Of a stretch of 51,248 bases of DNA, positions 1 through 7,689 are shown one piece after another. Position numbers and translations under genes: made by a program. The first letter of the stretch is position 1; each line of letters opens with the position of its first letter. Origin of the DNA: an uncultured Massilia sp. (GTDB lineage: Bacteria > Pseudomonadota > Gammaproteobacteria > Burkholderiales > Burkholderiaceae); NCBI GenBank assembly GCA_946886065.1, contig CAMPHU010000005.1, positions 1-51,248 on the forward strand, written 5' to 3'. Below the pieces are notes generated by a model. It was given only the letters and a program-made list of their open reading frames with translations. It was not told where the DNA came from and did no database searches.

Positions 1-14
1 GGTAATTGCCCAAT

Positions 15-208
15 AATTCGACTCTGACCCCCATTATTTTTTTGCTCGGCGGCATCGGAAAACGACGGAAAGCTGGAGTTCAGCAATTTATGTTGTTGGA
101 GCCATGGCGCTAAGGCAAAAACTTGAGCTGGGGCGACAAAATTAATGAGGGTCAGAGTCGAATTGTTGGGAAATTTCTCAAAGTTGCCAAAGAATTCGAC
201 TCCGACCC
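15..208. repeat. Three copies of a 16-bp interspersed repeat (AATTCGACTCTGACCC)
   Basis: A 16-bp unit occurs at 15-30 (forward), 149-164 (reverse complement, exact) and 193-208 (forward, one T-to-C change). The second and third copies face each other across 28 bp and could form a stem. No gene is visible in 1-251. Similar GGGTCAGAGTCGAATT elements are recalled as interspersed palindromes in proteobacterial genomes, sometimes near REP-associated tyrosine transposases; that is general knowledge and was not tested here. No transposase gene is in this window. Confidence 0.6.
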
Positions 209-251
209 TAGTTGGGGTAGCATAGCGTTCTGTCTTGCTTGCATTTGAGCC

Positions 252-1037
252 ATGCCCCAGTTCGCCGCCAACCTGAGTATGCTGTTTACCGAAGTCCCTT
301 TTCTCGAACGCTTTGCGCTGGCGCGGGAGGCGGGGTTCGAGGCGGTGGAATGCATGTTTCCGTATGGGGTGGAGGCCGACAGCATCGCGCAGCGGCTTGA
401 ACGGCATCGGCTTTCACTCGTCCTCCATAACTTGCCGGCGGGAGACTGGGCGGCCGGGGAACGTGGGATCGCCTGCGATCCGCGCCGCGTTGGGGAATTC
501 CAGGACGGCGTCGGGCTCGCCCTGGAGTATGCGGGTGAGTTGGGGTCACCGCGCCTGCATTGTCTTGCGGGCAAGGTGCCGCATGGGGTGGCGCCCGAGC
601 GGGCGCATGCCACCTATGTCGAGAACCTGCGCTTCGCCGCGGCCCGCTGCGCCGATCAGGGCATCGAGCTGCTCATCGAGCCGATCAATGACCGTGATGT
701 GCCGGGATATTTGTTGACCGGGACGGGCCAGGCGGCCCGAATCATCGCGGAATCCGGGGCGCCGAACCTGTTCATGCAGTACGACATCTATCACATGCAG
801 CGCATGGAGGGCGATCTCGCAGCCACCTTGCGCGAACGCTTCGCACTCATCCGCCATATCCAGCTCGCCGACGTGCCCGGCCGCCATCAGCCCGGCACCG
901 GCGAAATCCATTTCCCCTTCCTGTTCCGCCTGCTGGACGAGCTCGGCTATGAGGGCTGGGTAGGCTGCGAGTATGTGCCTCAGGGCGAAACGCTGGCCTC
1001 GCTGGGCTGGCTCGAGGAAGCCCGCCGGGGCCGCTAG
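252..1037 (+). CDS. hyi: Hydroxypyruvate isomerase
   Basis: This 261-residue protein is a TIM-barrel sugar-phosphate-isomerase-like enzyme. Its length and motifs match hydroxypyruvate isomerase, which interconverts hydroxypyruvate and tartronate semialdehyde in glyoxylate metabolism. Conserved metal and catalytic positions are visible: Glu143 in LIEPIN, Asp178 and His181 in YDIYHMQ, Gln204 in HIQLAD, and Glu240 in GCEYVP. The GTGEIHFPFLF stretch before the C terminus is typical of the family. The start ATG at 252 gives a normal N terminus (PQFAANLSMLFTE), although the ribosome site is weak. Usual partners such as glyoxylate carboligase or tartronate semialdehyde reductase are not seen here; they may lie to the left of the window. 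A related xylose-isomerase-like epimerase is possible but less likely. Confidence 0.88.
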   Translation: MPQFAANLSMLFTEVPFLERFALAREAGFEAVECMFPYGVEADSIAQRLERHRLSLVLHNLPAGDWAAGERGIACDPRRVGEFQDGVGLALEYAGELGSPRLHCLAGKVPHGVAPERAHATYVENLRFAAARCADQGIELLIEPINDRDVPGYLLTGTGQAARIIAESGAPNLFMQYDIYHMQRMEGDLAATLRERFALIRHIQLADVPGRHQPGTGEIHFPFLFRLLDELGYEGWVGCEYVPQGETLASLGWLEEARRGR

Positions 1038-1101
1038 ACAAGCTGCTGACAATCCGGCAACATCGCCGCTTCTCACTCACTCATTCACCATAGGAGCTGC
1101 C

Positions 1102-1467
1102 ATGATCCAAGGACTGCGCACCGTCATCTATCCCGTCGCCAACCTGGCCGAGGCCGCCGCCTGGTATGCGCGCGTCGCCGGCAAGGCTCCCTATTTCGAC
1201 CAGCCCTTCTACGTCGGCTTCGAGATCGGCGGCTTCGAGCTGGGCCTGATCCCCGACGGCCAGCCGGGCACCAGCGGCGCCACCGCCTACTGGGGCACCC
1301 AGGACGCCGACGCCGAACTCGCGCGCCTCCTCGAACTCGGCGCCACGGTCGACTCCCCCGTCGCCGACGTGGGCGAAGGCATCCGTGTCGCCACAGTGCG
1401 CGATCCCTTCGGCAACCTGTTCGGCATCATCCAGAACCCGCACTTCGATCCGGCCAAGCTCGCCTGA
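1102..1467 (+). CDS. VOC (glyoxalase/bleomycin-resistance-like) family protein
   Basis: A 121-residue protein with one vicinal-oxygen-chelate fold. It opens with GLRTVIYPVANLAEAAAWY and closes with the typical VRDPFGNLFGIIQNP strand. Single-domain VOC proteins of this size are usually dimers; many are lactoylglutathione-lyase-like or of unknown substrate. The first metal position, usually His or Gln in strand 1, is Tyr10 or nearby, so glyoxalase I activity cannot be assumed. The start at 1102 is chosen because AGGAG lies at 1092-1096. It follows hyi by 64 bp on the same strand and may be co-transcribed. The substrate is unknown. Confidence 0.8.
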   Translation: MIQGLRTVIYPVANLAEAAAWYARVAGKAPYFDQPFYVGFEIGGFELGLIPDGQPGTSGATAYWGTQDADAELARLLELGATVDSPVADVGEGIRVATVRDPFGNLFGIIQNPHFDPAKLA

Positions 1468-1555
1468 GTTGACGATTAGCAAGAACAGGCGCATCCGGGT
1501 TTGAAAGAATGAGGAGGTTCAGGCCGCCCCGTTGCGCGGCCGGGGAGAGCCTTCG

Positions 1556-2407
1556 ATGCGCCAACGCCTTGCTTTGCGCCTGTTGTTTCTGGCCAGCCTG
1601 CTGCTGGCCGGCTGCGCCACCACCGGCCCCGTCAGCCTGCAGGAAGTGCGCGAATTCGCGGACGCTTCCGCCCGCCTGGGCGGCTATGCCGAGCTGGCGC
1701 GCCGCTACCGCGATACCTACGAACGCGAACAGCCCTACCTGTCGCCGCCCGCCGACAAGCTGGCGCGCGACAACGACGCAAAGCGTCGCGCCGTCTACGA
1801 GGACTTCGTCGCCATCCAGAAGACGCTGGTGCTCTACATGCAAACCCTCAGCCTGCTGGCGGGGGATGGCCGCTACGACTTGTCCGATCGTATCGATGAC
1901 CTGGGTAATGGACTGAAGGCCAATGCCGATTCCGGCCTGCAGCAGCGCCATATCGCCGCCTATACCGGCCTGACCCGCCTCCTCACGCGCGTGATCGCCT
2001 CCGGCTACCAGAACCGCAGCGTCGAGACCATGGTGCGCGACGGCGACGCCGACGTCCAGACCCTGCTCGACGCCATGATTTCCCTCACGCGGCTCTACTA
2101 CAAGACCAACGAGAATGAAAAGAAGACCGTGCTGGGCATCTTCGATGTCGAGATCCCGTTCTCGACGCGCACTTCCGACCGCATGCTGGTGACCCTGGCC
2201 AAGGTCCATTACCTGAACAAGTCGACCGAGTACCGGCTGATCGACCGCCGTTATGAACTGGCGCTGCAGGGCCTGACCAAGGTCGCCCTCGGCCACCAGA
2301 AGATGCGCGAGCACCTGAACAAGCTCACCGGCGACGAAGTCCGGCGCCTGCTCGCGAACGTCGGCCGCGACCTGCGCGCCATCCGCGAGAACCTGTCCGG
2401 CGATTGA
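1556..2407 (+). CDS. Putative outer-membrane lipoprotein, function unknown
   Basis: A 283-residue protein with a clear lipoprotein signal: basic MRQR, a hydrophobic Leu/Ala stretch and the lipobox LAGC with Cys20. The start at 1556 is favoured over an upstream in-frame codon because GGGGAGAG lies just before it and the signal peptide begins there. The mature part is largely helical, rich in charged residues and Leu, with no catalytic motif I recognise. It is followed after 10 bp by another unknown gene on the same strand, so the two probably form an operon. I do not recognise the family with certainty. Confidence 0.8.
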   Translation: MRQRLALRLLFLASLLLAGCATTGPVSLQEVREFADASARLGGYAELARRYRDTYEREQPYLSPPADKLARDNDAKRRAVYEDFVAIQKTLVLYMQTLSLLAGDGRYDLSDRIDDLGNGLKANADSGLQQRHIAAYTGLTRLLTRVIASGYQNRSVETMVRDGDADVQTLLDAMISLTRLYYKTNENEKKTVLGIFDVEIPFSTRTSDRMLVTLAKVHYLNKSTEYRLIDRRYELALQGLTKVALGHQKMREHLNKLTGDEVRRLLANVGRDLRAIRENLSGD

Positions 2408-2417
2408 AAGGCATGCC

Positions 2418-3062
2418 ATGACCAGCAATCCTCCCTCTTCCTCCGGCGCGCGCACCGACGCTGCCTCCGTTTCCGCTTCGCCGTCCGCAGGGCCTGCGGC
2501 GGAAGAAAAGCCGGCTCCAGTAACGCCTGCCGCAGGGGCGCCGGCCGCCAACGCGGACCGCGCCCCTGCGCGGACGCCGCCCGCTGCCCCGGCAGCGGCC
2601 CGGTCCGGCGGCCTGTCCAGCGTGGACCAGGTCACCGAACTGGCCGACCAGCTCTCGTCCTGCGCCGACCAGCTCCACGAGCGCATCATGCGCGAGATCC
2701 GCGGCTACCAGGGCGGCCCCGTTCCCGACAGGGTCCAGGCGACGATGCGCAAGCTGCTGGAAGACGAGATCCTGCTGCGCCAGCGCGCCAACGGGCTGTA
2801 CGCCGACGCCGCCACCGTGATCGTGAAGGGATTGGGCAAGCCGCAAGGCCACCTGATGGCGCTCACCGCCGATGCCGCCGAAAAGATACGCAAGATCGGC
2901 CTGATCGCCGAAGTCACCACGCTGGTCGCGGGCCTGCTGGCCTTTGCGGGCGCCGTCGGCACCGGCCAGCCGGCGCCGATCCTGCTTGCCCTGGACAAGA
3001 TCGCCAAGCAGATCAAGATCATCGAGGCGGTCGCGCCGAAACCGCCGTCCGCGGCGGCATGA
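2418..3062 (+). CDS. Hypothetical protein with Pro/Ala-rich N terminus and hydrophobic C-terminal helix
   Basis: A 214-residue protein. Residues 1-65 are low-complexity Ser/Pro/Ala, probably disordered. Residues 70-150 look helical (SSVDQVTELADQLSSCADQL onward). Residues about 160-195 are hydrophobic (LIAEVTTLVAGLLAFAGAVG) and may insert in or lie on the membrane, followed by an amphipathic Lys-rich helix and a Pro/Ala tail. There is no signal peptide. It starts 10 bp after the lipoprotein gene at 1556-2407, which argues for co-expression. The family was not recognised, and function cannot be stated. Confidence 0.7.
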   Translation: MTSNPPSSSGARTDAASVSASPSAGPAAEEKPAPVTPAAGAPAANADRAPARTPPAAPAAARSGGLSSVDQVTELADQLSSCADQLHERIMREIRGYQGGPVPDRVQATMRKLLEDEILLRQRANGLYADAATVIVKGLGKPQGHLMALTADAAEKIRKIGLIAEVTTLVAGLLAFAGAVGTGQPAPILLALDKIAKQIKIIEAVAPKPPSAAA

Positions 3063-3184
3063 GGGTCCAGGGGCGGAGCGCCGCATCGCCGGCCGGCGCC
3101 ACCACAGCCCAACAAAAATGGCGGCGTCGTCCAGGCCACCGGCCATGCACGCCCCCACCCATGCCGGCACCGGCAGCCAGGCCA

Positions 3185-3928
3185 TCAGCACATATGCTGC
3201 CCGCCATTGATCGCGATATTCGCGCCCGTCACATACCCGGCCTGTTCCGACGCCAGATAGGCCACCAGCCCCGCGACCTCTTCCGGCGCGCCCAGCCGCC
3301 CGACCGGAATTTTCGGCAGGATGCGTTCCTTCATGACGGTCTCCGGCACTTCGCGCACCATCTTCGTATCCAGGTAGCCCGGCGAGACCGTATTGACCGT
3401 GATTCCGTGGCGCGCCACTTCGAGCGCCAGCGCCTTGGTAAAGCCGTGCATGCCCGCCTTGGCCGCCGCGTAATTGGCCTGGCCGAAAGCCCCTTGCTGT
3501 CCGTTGACCGAGGAGATATTGATCACCCTGCCCCAGCATCGCTGGATCATTGGTTCGAGCACATGGCGGGTCATGCTGAACACGCTGTCCAGATTGGCGC
3601 CCATGACCGCATGCCAGTCGTCCACACCCATCTTGCGCAGGCTGCGGTCGCGCGTGATGCCGGCATTGTTGACCAGCACGTCGATCTGCGCGGTCTCCGC
3701 CAGCACGCGCTGCACGGCCCTGGCGCAGGCGCCGTCGTCGGCGACGTCCGCCTCGACCACCAGCACGTCCATGCCCTCATCGCGCCGCGCCGACAGCCAG
3801 GCATGACGCTGGCCGTTCGACGGCGAACAGGTGGCTGCGATGGTGAATCCTTCCTGGTGCAGGCGGCGGCACACTGCCGTGCCAAGCCCGCCCAGTCCGC
3901 CCGTGACCAGGGCTACTTGCTTGCTCAT
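3185..3928 (-). CDS. phbB: Acetoacetyl-CoA reductase (PhbB-type SDR)
   Basis: A 247-residue short-chain dehydrogenase, the usual length of PhbB. It would reduce acetoacetyl-CoA to (R)-3-hydroxybutyryl-CoA with NADPH for polyhydroxybutyrate synthesis. Visible elements are the TGGLGGLG nucleotide-binding loop near the N terminus, NNAG at 87-90, and the catalytic Ser140, Tyr153 and Lys157 (YAAAK). The ITRDRSLRKM stretch resembles the PhbB signature after NNAG. The start at 3928 follows GGGGAGGG. An 8-bp hairpin (3951-3971) lies in the presumed leader, between this gene and the stress gene upstream. No PHA synthase or thiolase is in the window. FabG-like 3-oxoacyl-ACP reductase is the main alternative. 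Confidence 0.85.
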   Translation of the reverse strand: MSKQVALVTGGLGGLGTAVCRRLHQEGFTIAATCSPSNGQRHAWLSARRDEGMDVLVVEADVADDGACARAVQRVLAETAQIDVLVNNAGITRDRSLRKMGVDDWHAVMGANLDSVFSMTRHVLEPMIQRCWGRVINISSVNGQQGAFGQANYAAAKAGMHGFTKALALEVARHGITVNTVSPGYLDTKMVREVPETVMKERILPKIPVGRLGAPEEVAGLVAYLASEQAGYVTGANIAINGGQHMC

Positions 3929-4058
3929 ACTTCCCTCCCCTTGGATCAATCGCTGCGCTTCATGCGCAGCGCGAACTCGGGAGTGTAGGGAAGCGTTGAG
4001 ACAGGTCTATTGAGGGCGATCAAACATCGTCCCTATTGCACGGACGTGCAGGACGGAC

Positions 4059-4097
4059 GCGCGCGCCGCACGGGCAGGACGGCAGTGCGGCGCGCGC
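4059..4097 (-). terminator. GC-rich 13-bp hairpin after the stress gene
   Basis: A perfect 13-bp inverted repeat (4059-4071 with 4085-4097, 13-base loop) begins just beyond the stop codon of the minus-strand stress gene. There is no U-tract, so it may stop readthrough only partly, or protect the mRNA 3' end. Confidence 0.45.
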
Positions 4098-4098
4098 T

Positions 4099-4656
4099 TC
4101 AGGCGATGACGTCGGGCCTGCAGGTGGGGTCGAAATCGGCCCAGTCGCCGTCGATGATATTGCCCTGCGCGCGTTCGATGCGCTGCACGCCCAGCTGGCG
4201 CATGATGTCGACGGCCTTGCTTTCCAGGCCGGTGTCGTCGAAGGCGACCGCCACCAGCATGCCGGTCAGGCGCGGCGGGATTTCGTTCTCGTCGCCGCCT
4301 TTCTCGTGCTCCCCGGCTTCCTTCATCTTGCTGAAGCTGAACAGCGAGCCGACGTGGCCGCCGACCAGGCCGCCGACGATCGGCCCCAGCGGCCCGGTGA
4401 CCGGCACCGTGGCTGCGCCGATGGCCGCGCCGACCACGCCGCCGGTAGCGACACCCTTCACCACGCCTTCCGGCGTTTCCCTGGCGCCCGGGGACAGGAT
4501 GTTGTCGCCGCCGATCGGGGTGGTGTCGTGCTGGCCGGGCTGGCTGACGTAGAAGCCGCTGACGCGGTCGGCGTCGAATCCCGCGTCGACCAGCGCGCGG
4601 CGCGCGCGTTCGACGTCTTCCTGAAGCTGTACGTGCCCTGCGATGATGGTGGACAT
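4099..4656 (-). CDS. YflT-like general stress protein with glycine-rich membrane segment
   Basis: A 185-residue protein. It opens with an alpha/beta segment (STIIAGHVQLQEDVERARRA) typical of the heat-induced/general-stress YflT-like domain. A long glycine/alanine/valine stretch at about residues 65-105 (GVVKGVATGGVVGAAIGAAT) resembles glycine-zipper membrane segments. The C-terminal part (MLVAVAFDDTGLESKAVDIM) is a second small domain of the kind that follows such segments in DUF1269-like proteins. The start at 4656 follows AGGAGG. The promoter carries the palindrome described at 4686-4728, linking the gene to the envelope-stress set further right. The biochemical role is unknown. Confidence 0.8.
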   Translation of the reverse strand: MSTIIAGHVQLQEDVERARRALVDAGFDADRVSGFYVSQPGQHDTTPIGGDNILSPGARETPEGVVKGVATGGVVGAAIGAATVPVTGPLGPIVGGLVGGHVGSLFSFSKMKEAGEHEKGGDENEIPPRLTGMLVAVAFDDTGLESKAVDIMRQLGVQRIERAQGNIIDGDWADFDPTCRPDVIA

Positions 4657-4685
4657 AGCGATTCCTCCTGGATCGTGGTGGCTCA

Positions 4686-4728
4686 AGCATGCTCCTGTCG
4701 CGTTCGCCGCTCTGTACGCAGACGCACG
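4686..4728 (-). promoter_or_regulatory. Palindromic operator with -10 box upstream of the stress gene
   Basis: TGTACG-CAGA-CGCACG occupies 4713-4728. On the minus strand, CATGCT lies at 4691-4686, exactly at the -12 to -7 position expected if the palindrome is centred at -41.5. The predicted start of transcription is near 4679, giving a leader of about 22 nt to the ATG at 4656. Confidence 0.65.
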
Positions 4729-4734
4729 CAAGCC

Positions 4735-4782
4735 GCCTGCCCGGTCCCGAGCGAGCGGCGCGGCCCTCGGGACCGGGCAGGC
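4735..4782 (-). terminator. 17-bp perfect hairpin downstream of mtfA
   Basis: The arms 4735-4751 and 4766-4782 are perfectly complementary over 17 bp with a 14-base loop. It lies between the end of the MtfA-like gene (4808) and the operator of the next gene, so it probably separates the two transcription units. It lacks a U-tract. Confidence 0.5.
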
Positions 4783-4807
4783 GCCATGAGGGCGGCCCCA
4801 GGCCTCG

Positions 4808-5698
4808 TCAGCGCCACTGACCGTAGACCATGCCAGGCGGATCCGGTTCCATCGTGATGGCCACCGGTTCGGGCTGCCATTGACGCGGATCGATCCGGTA
4901 GTATTTGAGGAACTCCCCATACAGGGCCGGATGGCGCGCCGACAGCTGGTAGGGCTGCTCGAAGAAGCTCTCGGTGGCGACGGCGAAGAACTCGGCCGGG
5001 CTGCTCGCGCCATAATGGTCGAGCACGCCGCGCATGCCGAACATGGCCTCATGGCGCAGGTTGGCGTAGTCGCGCGACAGCACCTGGGACCAGCTGCGGT
5101 AGCGTTCGCGGCTGCCCAGGTAGGGCGCGCCGTTGGTGCTGCCCGATTCGCTGTCGAGCTGGTGCGCGAACTCGTGCAGCACCACGTTGTGGTTCGGCGG
5201 CTCCGGGTGGCCGGCGCGGCGCACATGGTCCCAGGACAGGATCACGCGGCCGTCGCCCCAGGATTCGCCCAGCAGGTCCTGGCGGGCTTCGGTCACCACG
5301 CCCGCCACGTCAACCTCCTTGCGCGGCACCAGGAAAGCGCCCGGATAGACCAGGATCGTGTGCAGCGCCGGATACAGGACCGCCGGCCCCTGTTCCGCGG
5401 CGCGGCCCAGCAGCAGCAGGCAGGCCTGGCCGGCGATGGTCACGCGCATCTCGTCGGTGAGCTCGAGGCCGGCGCAGCCGACAAATTTCTTTTCGAATAG
5501 GAATTGCCGGACCATGCGCGCCAGCTTGCGGCGCTGGGCCTGGTCCATGCCGGCATACTGCGCCACGTTGCGCGCCAGTACCGCCACCTGCTCCGGCGGC
5601 AAGGGTTGCGCCAGGGCGCGGCGGCGCCGCCACGCCGGCACCAGCCAGGCCAGCAGCACAGCCAGGGCCAGCCCGGCAAGAATCCAGGCGTCCATCAT
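4808..5698 (-). CDS. mtfA: MtfA-like zinc metallopeptidase (M90 family)
   Basis: A 296-residue protein with an N-terminal hydrophobic segment (about residues 4-21) and the zinc motif HEFAHQLD at 175-182. His175, His179 and a downstream Glu (probably Glu236 in AEFFAV) would bind zinc, and Glu176 is the catalytic base. In enterobacteria MtfA interacts with the glucose repressor Mlc and has peptidase activity; whether that link holds here is unknown. The N-terminal membrane segment is common in betaproteobacterial homologues. The start ATG at 5698 overlaps the stop of the peroxiredoxin gene (ATGA), implying translational coupling. A second in-frame ATG follows immediately at 5695. Confidence 0.87.
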   Translation of the reverse strand: MMDAWILAGLALAVLLAWLVPAWRRRRALAQPLPPEQVAVLARNVAQYAGMDQAQRRKLARMVRQFLFEKKFVGCAGLELTDEMRVTIAGQACLLLLGRAAEQGPAVLYPALHTILVYPGAFLVPRKEVDVAGVVTEARQDLLGESWGDGRVILSWDHVRRAGHPEPPNHNVVLHEFAHQLDSESGSTNGAPYLGSRERYRSWSQVLSRDYANLRHEAMFGMRGVLDHYGASSPAEFFAVATESFFEQPYQLSARHPALYGEFLKYYRIDPRQWQPEPVAITMEPDPPGMVYGQWR

Positions 5699-6444
5699 TG
5701 CGCCCGCGCGCCGAGCCAGCTCGCCACCTCGTCCGCCCCGCCGATCAGGCGGCCGCCGGCGAACACCTGCGGCCAGGTCAGGCGGCCAGTGACGCCGCGC
5801 AGCACGCTTGCCGTGATCTTCTGGTCTTCGGAAATATCGGTAAACACAATGCCCGCCTCGCCCAGCGCCTGCTTGGCGCGCGCGCAGTGGGGGCAGCCGG
5901 GCCGCGAGAACATCACCACCGGCTCCGGCACCACGGCCTCCGGGTTGAGGTAGCGGAGCATGGTGTCGGCGTCCGACACCTCGAAGGGGTCGCCTTCCTT
6001 GTCCGGCTCGATGAAGATTTTCTCGATCACGCCGTCGCGCACCAGCATCGAATAACGCCAGGAACGCTTGCCGAAACCCAGGTCGCGCTTGTCGACCAGC
6101 ATGCCCATTCCTTCGGTAAAGTCGCCATTGCCATCGGGGATGACGGTGATGTTGGCGGCGTCCTGCCCGGCCTTCCACTGGTTCATCACGAAGGCGTCGT
6201 TGACCGAGATGCAGAGGATATCGTCGACGCCGTTGTCGCGCAGCACGGGCGCCAGCTCGTTATAACGCGGCAAATGGGTCGAGGAACAGGTCGGCGTGAA
6301 AGCGCCGGGCAGCGAAAACACGACCACGGTCTTGCCCTTGAACAGCTCGTCCGTGCTCAGGTCGCGCCATTGGTCGTCGGGACGCGCCTTGAACGTCACG
6401 TCCGGCACGCGCTTGCCCTGCAGGGTCTCGGCACTCGGTAACAT
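5695..6444 (-). CDS. Peroxiredoxin-glutaredoxin fusion (Prx5-Grx hybrid)
   Basis: A 249-residue fusion. Residues 1-165 are a Prx5-type peroxiredoxin with peroxidatic Cys53 in PGAFTPTC and a conserved Arg130. Residues 175-245 form a glutaredoxin with the CPHC active site at 184-187 and the TWPQVF cis-Pro region. The hybrid reduces hydroperoxides with glutathione, as in Haemophilus influenzae PGdx. The start at 6444 is preferred over the GTG at 6450 because AAGGAG is correctly spaced from 6444 and overlaps the GTG. It is the first gene of a pair with mtfA (4-bp overlap). OxyR control would be plausible, but no clear site was seen. Confidence 0.92.
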   Translation of the reverse strand: MLPSAETLQGKRVPDVTFKARPDDQWRDLSTDELFKGKTVVVFSLPGAFTPTCSSTHLPRYNELAPVLRDNGVDDILCISVNDAFVMNQWKAGQDAANITVIPDGNGDFTEGMGMLVDKRDLGFGKRSWRYSMLVRDGVIEKIFIEPDKEGDPFEVSDADTMLRYLNPEAVVPEPVVMFSRPGCPHCARAKQALGEAGIVFTDISEDQKITASVLRGVTGRLTWPQVFAGGRLIGGADEVASWLGARAQ

Positions 6445-6572
6445 CGTCACTCCTTATCGGTTGAACAGGCGGTCCGGAGACCGTCGCATGGCGGACAGGT
6501 GAGGATTATTGACCGGTTTTCAACGTGCTCGATGCAAATAGTTGTTCACGCAAACACTGTGCAAGGACGCCC

Positions 6573-6601
6573 GAAAAAACAAAACCGCGCACGGGGCGCG
6601 G
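6573..6601 (-). terminator. Rho-independent terminator of the winged-helix regulator gene
   Basis: On the minus strand CCGCGC-CCCGT-GCGCGG (6601-6585) is followed by TTTTGTTTTTT. This is a classic terminator after the gene ending at 6672. Confidence 0.85.
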
Positions 6602-6671
6602 TGAAATGACGACAGCGATCGTCGGACCGGAACCGGCGCGGGTCTCTGCCGCGCAGGTTCCGGGGGCGCAC

Positions 6672-7286
6672 TCAGGCGCGTTCCTTGGCAGTCTGGCTCG
6701 GCGCCGGGCCGAACAGTGCGGCCACCAGCGGGTCGCGGGACACCGGGCTGCGGTTCACGCGGATCGCGTAGTGGGTATCGTCGGCCAGGATGTGGAAGTG
6801 GCGGCCGCTGCCGGCCATGTTCTGCTCGCGCAGGCCCGGACGCTCCTTGCGCGGGGTAGTGCCCTCGCGCTTCGGCTGGCAGATCGCCGCCAGGAAGGCC
6901 TTGACGCGCTCCGGATCCGGCGAGATCTGGTACACGGCCTTGCCCAGGTAGGTGGCGGTGCCCTCGATGTAGCGGGCCAGTTCGATCACGCCGGCTTCGC
7001 GCAGGTCACGGATGTATTTGCGGGCGCCCGACGGCGAGAATTTGAGGAACCAGGCGATTTCGTCGGCCAGCATTTCATGGTTCGACAGCTCATTGATCAG
7101 CTTTTGCATGTTCTCGATGCGGCGCTGCGTGGCCGAGGTCGAGCGCACGCGCTCGATGGGCGCCAGCGAGATCGGGGCGCGCTCGGTCGGTTGCGGCGGG
7201 ACGCGTTCGATCAGTGCCGAGTTGCTGGAAGTGTGCACTGCGCCGGTTTCGCCTTGGGCCGCGTTGTGGTGAGTCGTTGCATGCAT
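6672..7286 (-). CDS. Putative winged-helix transcriptional regulator
   Basis: A 204-residue soluble protein. Residues about 55-130 hold a winged-helix-like segment (QKLINELSNHEMLADEIAWF, then SPSGARKYIRDLREAGVIEL) typical of MarR/ArsR-type DNA-binding folds. The N terminus is His/Thr/Ser-rich and probably disordered, and the C-terminal third is basic. No ligand domain is recognised. The start at 7286 was chosen because GGAG lies 9 nt upstream; an upstream ATG would add 25 residues without a ribosome site. It stands divergent from the OmpA gene, with 403 bp between them, so it may act on that promoter, but this is inference. Confidence 0.7.
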   Translation of the reverse strand: MHATTHHNAAQGETGAVHTSSNSALIERVPPQPTERAPISLAPIERVRSTSATQRRIENMQKLINELSNHEMLADEIAWFLKFSPSGARKYIRDLREAGVIELARYIEGTATYLGKAVYQISPDPERVKAFLAAICQPKREGTTPRKERPGLREQNMAGSGRHFHILADDTHYAIRVNRSPVSRDPLVAALFGPAPSQTAKERA

Positions 7287-7689
7287 ATTCTTGAGCTCCA
7301 ATGAAAGAGTGAGACTGTGTGGTCCGGGTCGCTGTGTGTTCGTATGACACCCTGACAACACCTCGGGTTCCGCTTAACTGGACTCAAGATTGCCTGCGCC
7401 AGCCCGTCCGGTCTGTGCGCCATCCAACATTCGACAACATTCCGACAAGCATTTTTGCCCACGTCGGTGGCAGCTTTTCGGCCTCTTTTGTTTCCGCTCA
7501 ACACAAAATGCACCATTTCGGTGCGTTCCGTAGAGAAATGTGGGTTTTCCGTCACTGTTGTAGAATTGCACACGGGCTCCGCTTAGGTGCGCTATCGCAC
7601 CGAAATTGCGGAACTTGCACTGTTAATGTTTATCCAACATCCCTGTCTATTCATGAGATGTCATCTTTTTCAACCTACGGGAGTTACCT
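7287..7689. promoter_or_regulatory. 403-bp intergenic control region with palindromic operator upstream of ompA
   Basis: No gene is seen in this stretch. GGTGCG-CTAT-CGCACC, a perfect-armed palindrome, occupies 7586-7601; GTTAAT at 7622-7627 is one base from the -10 place expected for a site at -41.5. A second palindrome, GCACC-ATTTC-GGTGC, lies at 7510-7524. Its right half (ATTTCGGTGC, 7515-7524) is repeated in inverse at 7597-7606, overlapping the first operator. The region is richer in A+T than its flanks. The predicted leader of about 55 nt ends with GGGAG before the GTG start at 7690. Confidence 0.6.

Noticed and set aside
7287..7689. Possible small RNA or hidden gene in the 403-bp gap upstream of ompA
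   Set aside because: No terminator inside the gap and no frame with a ribosome site; the palindromes explain the structure better.
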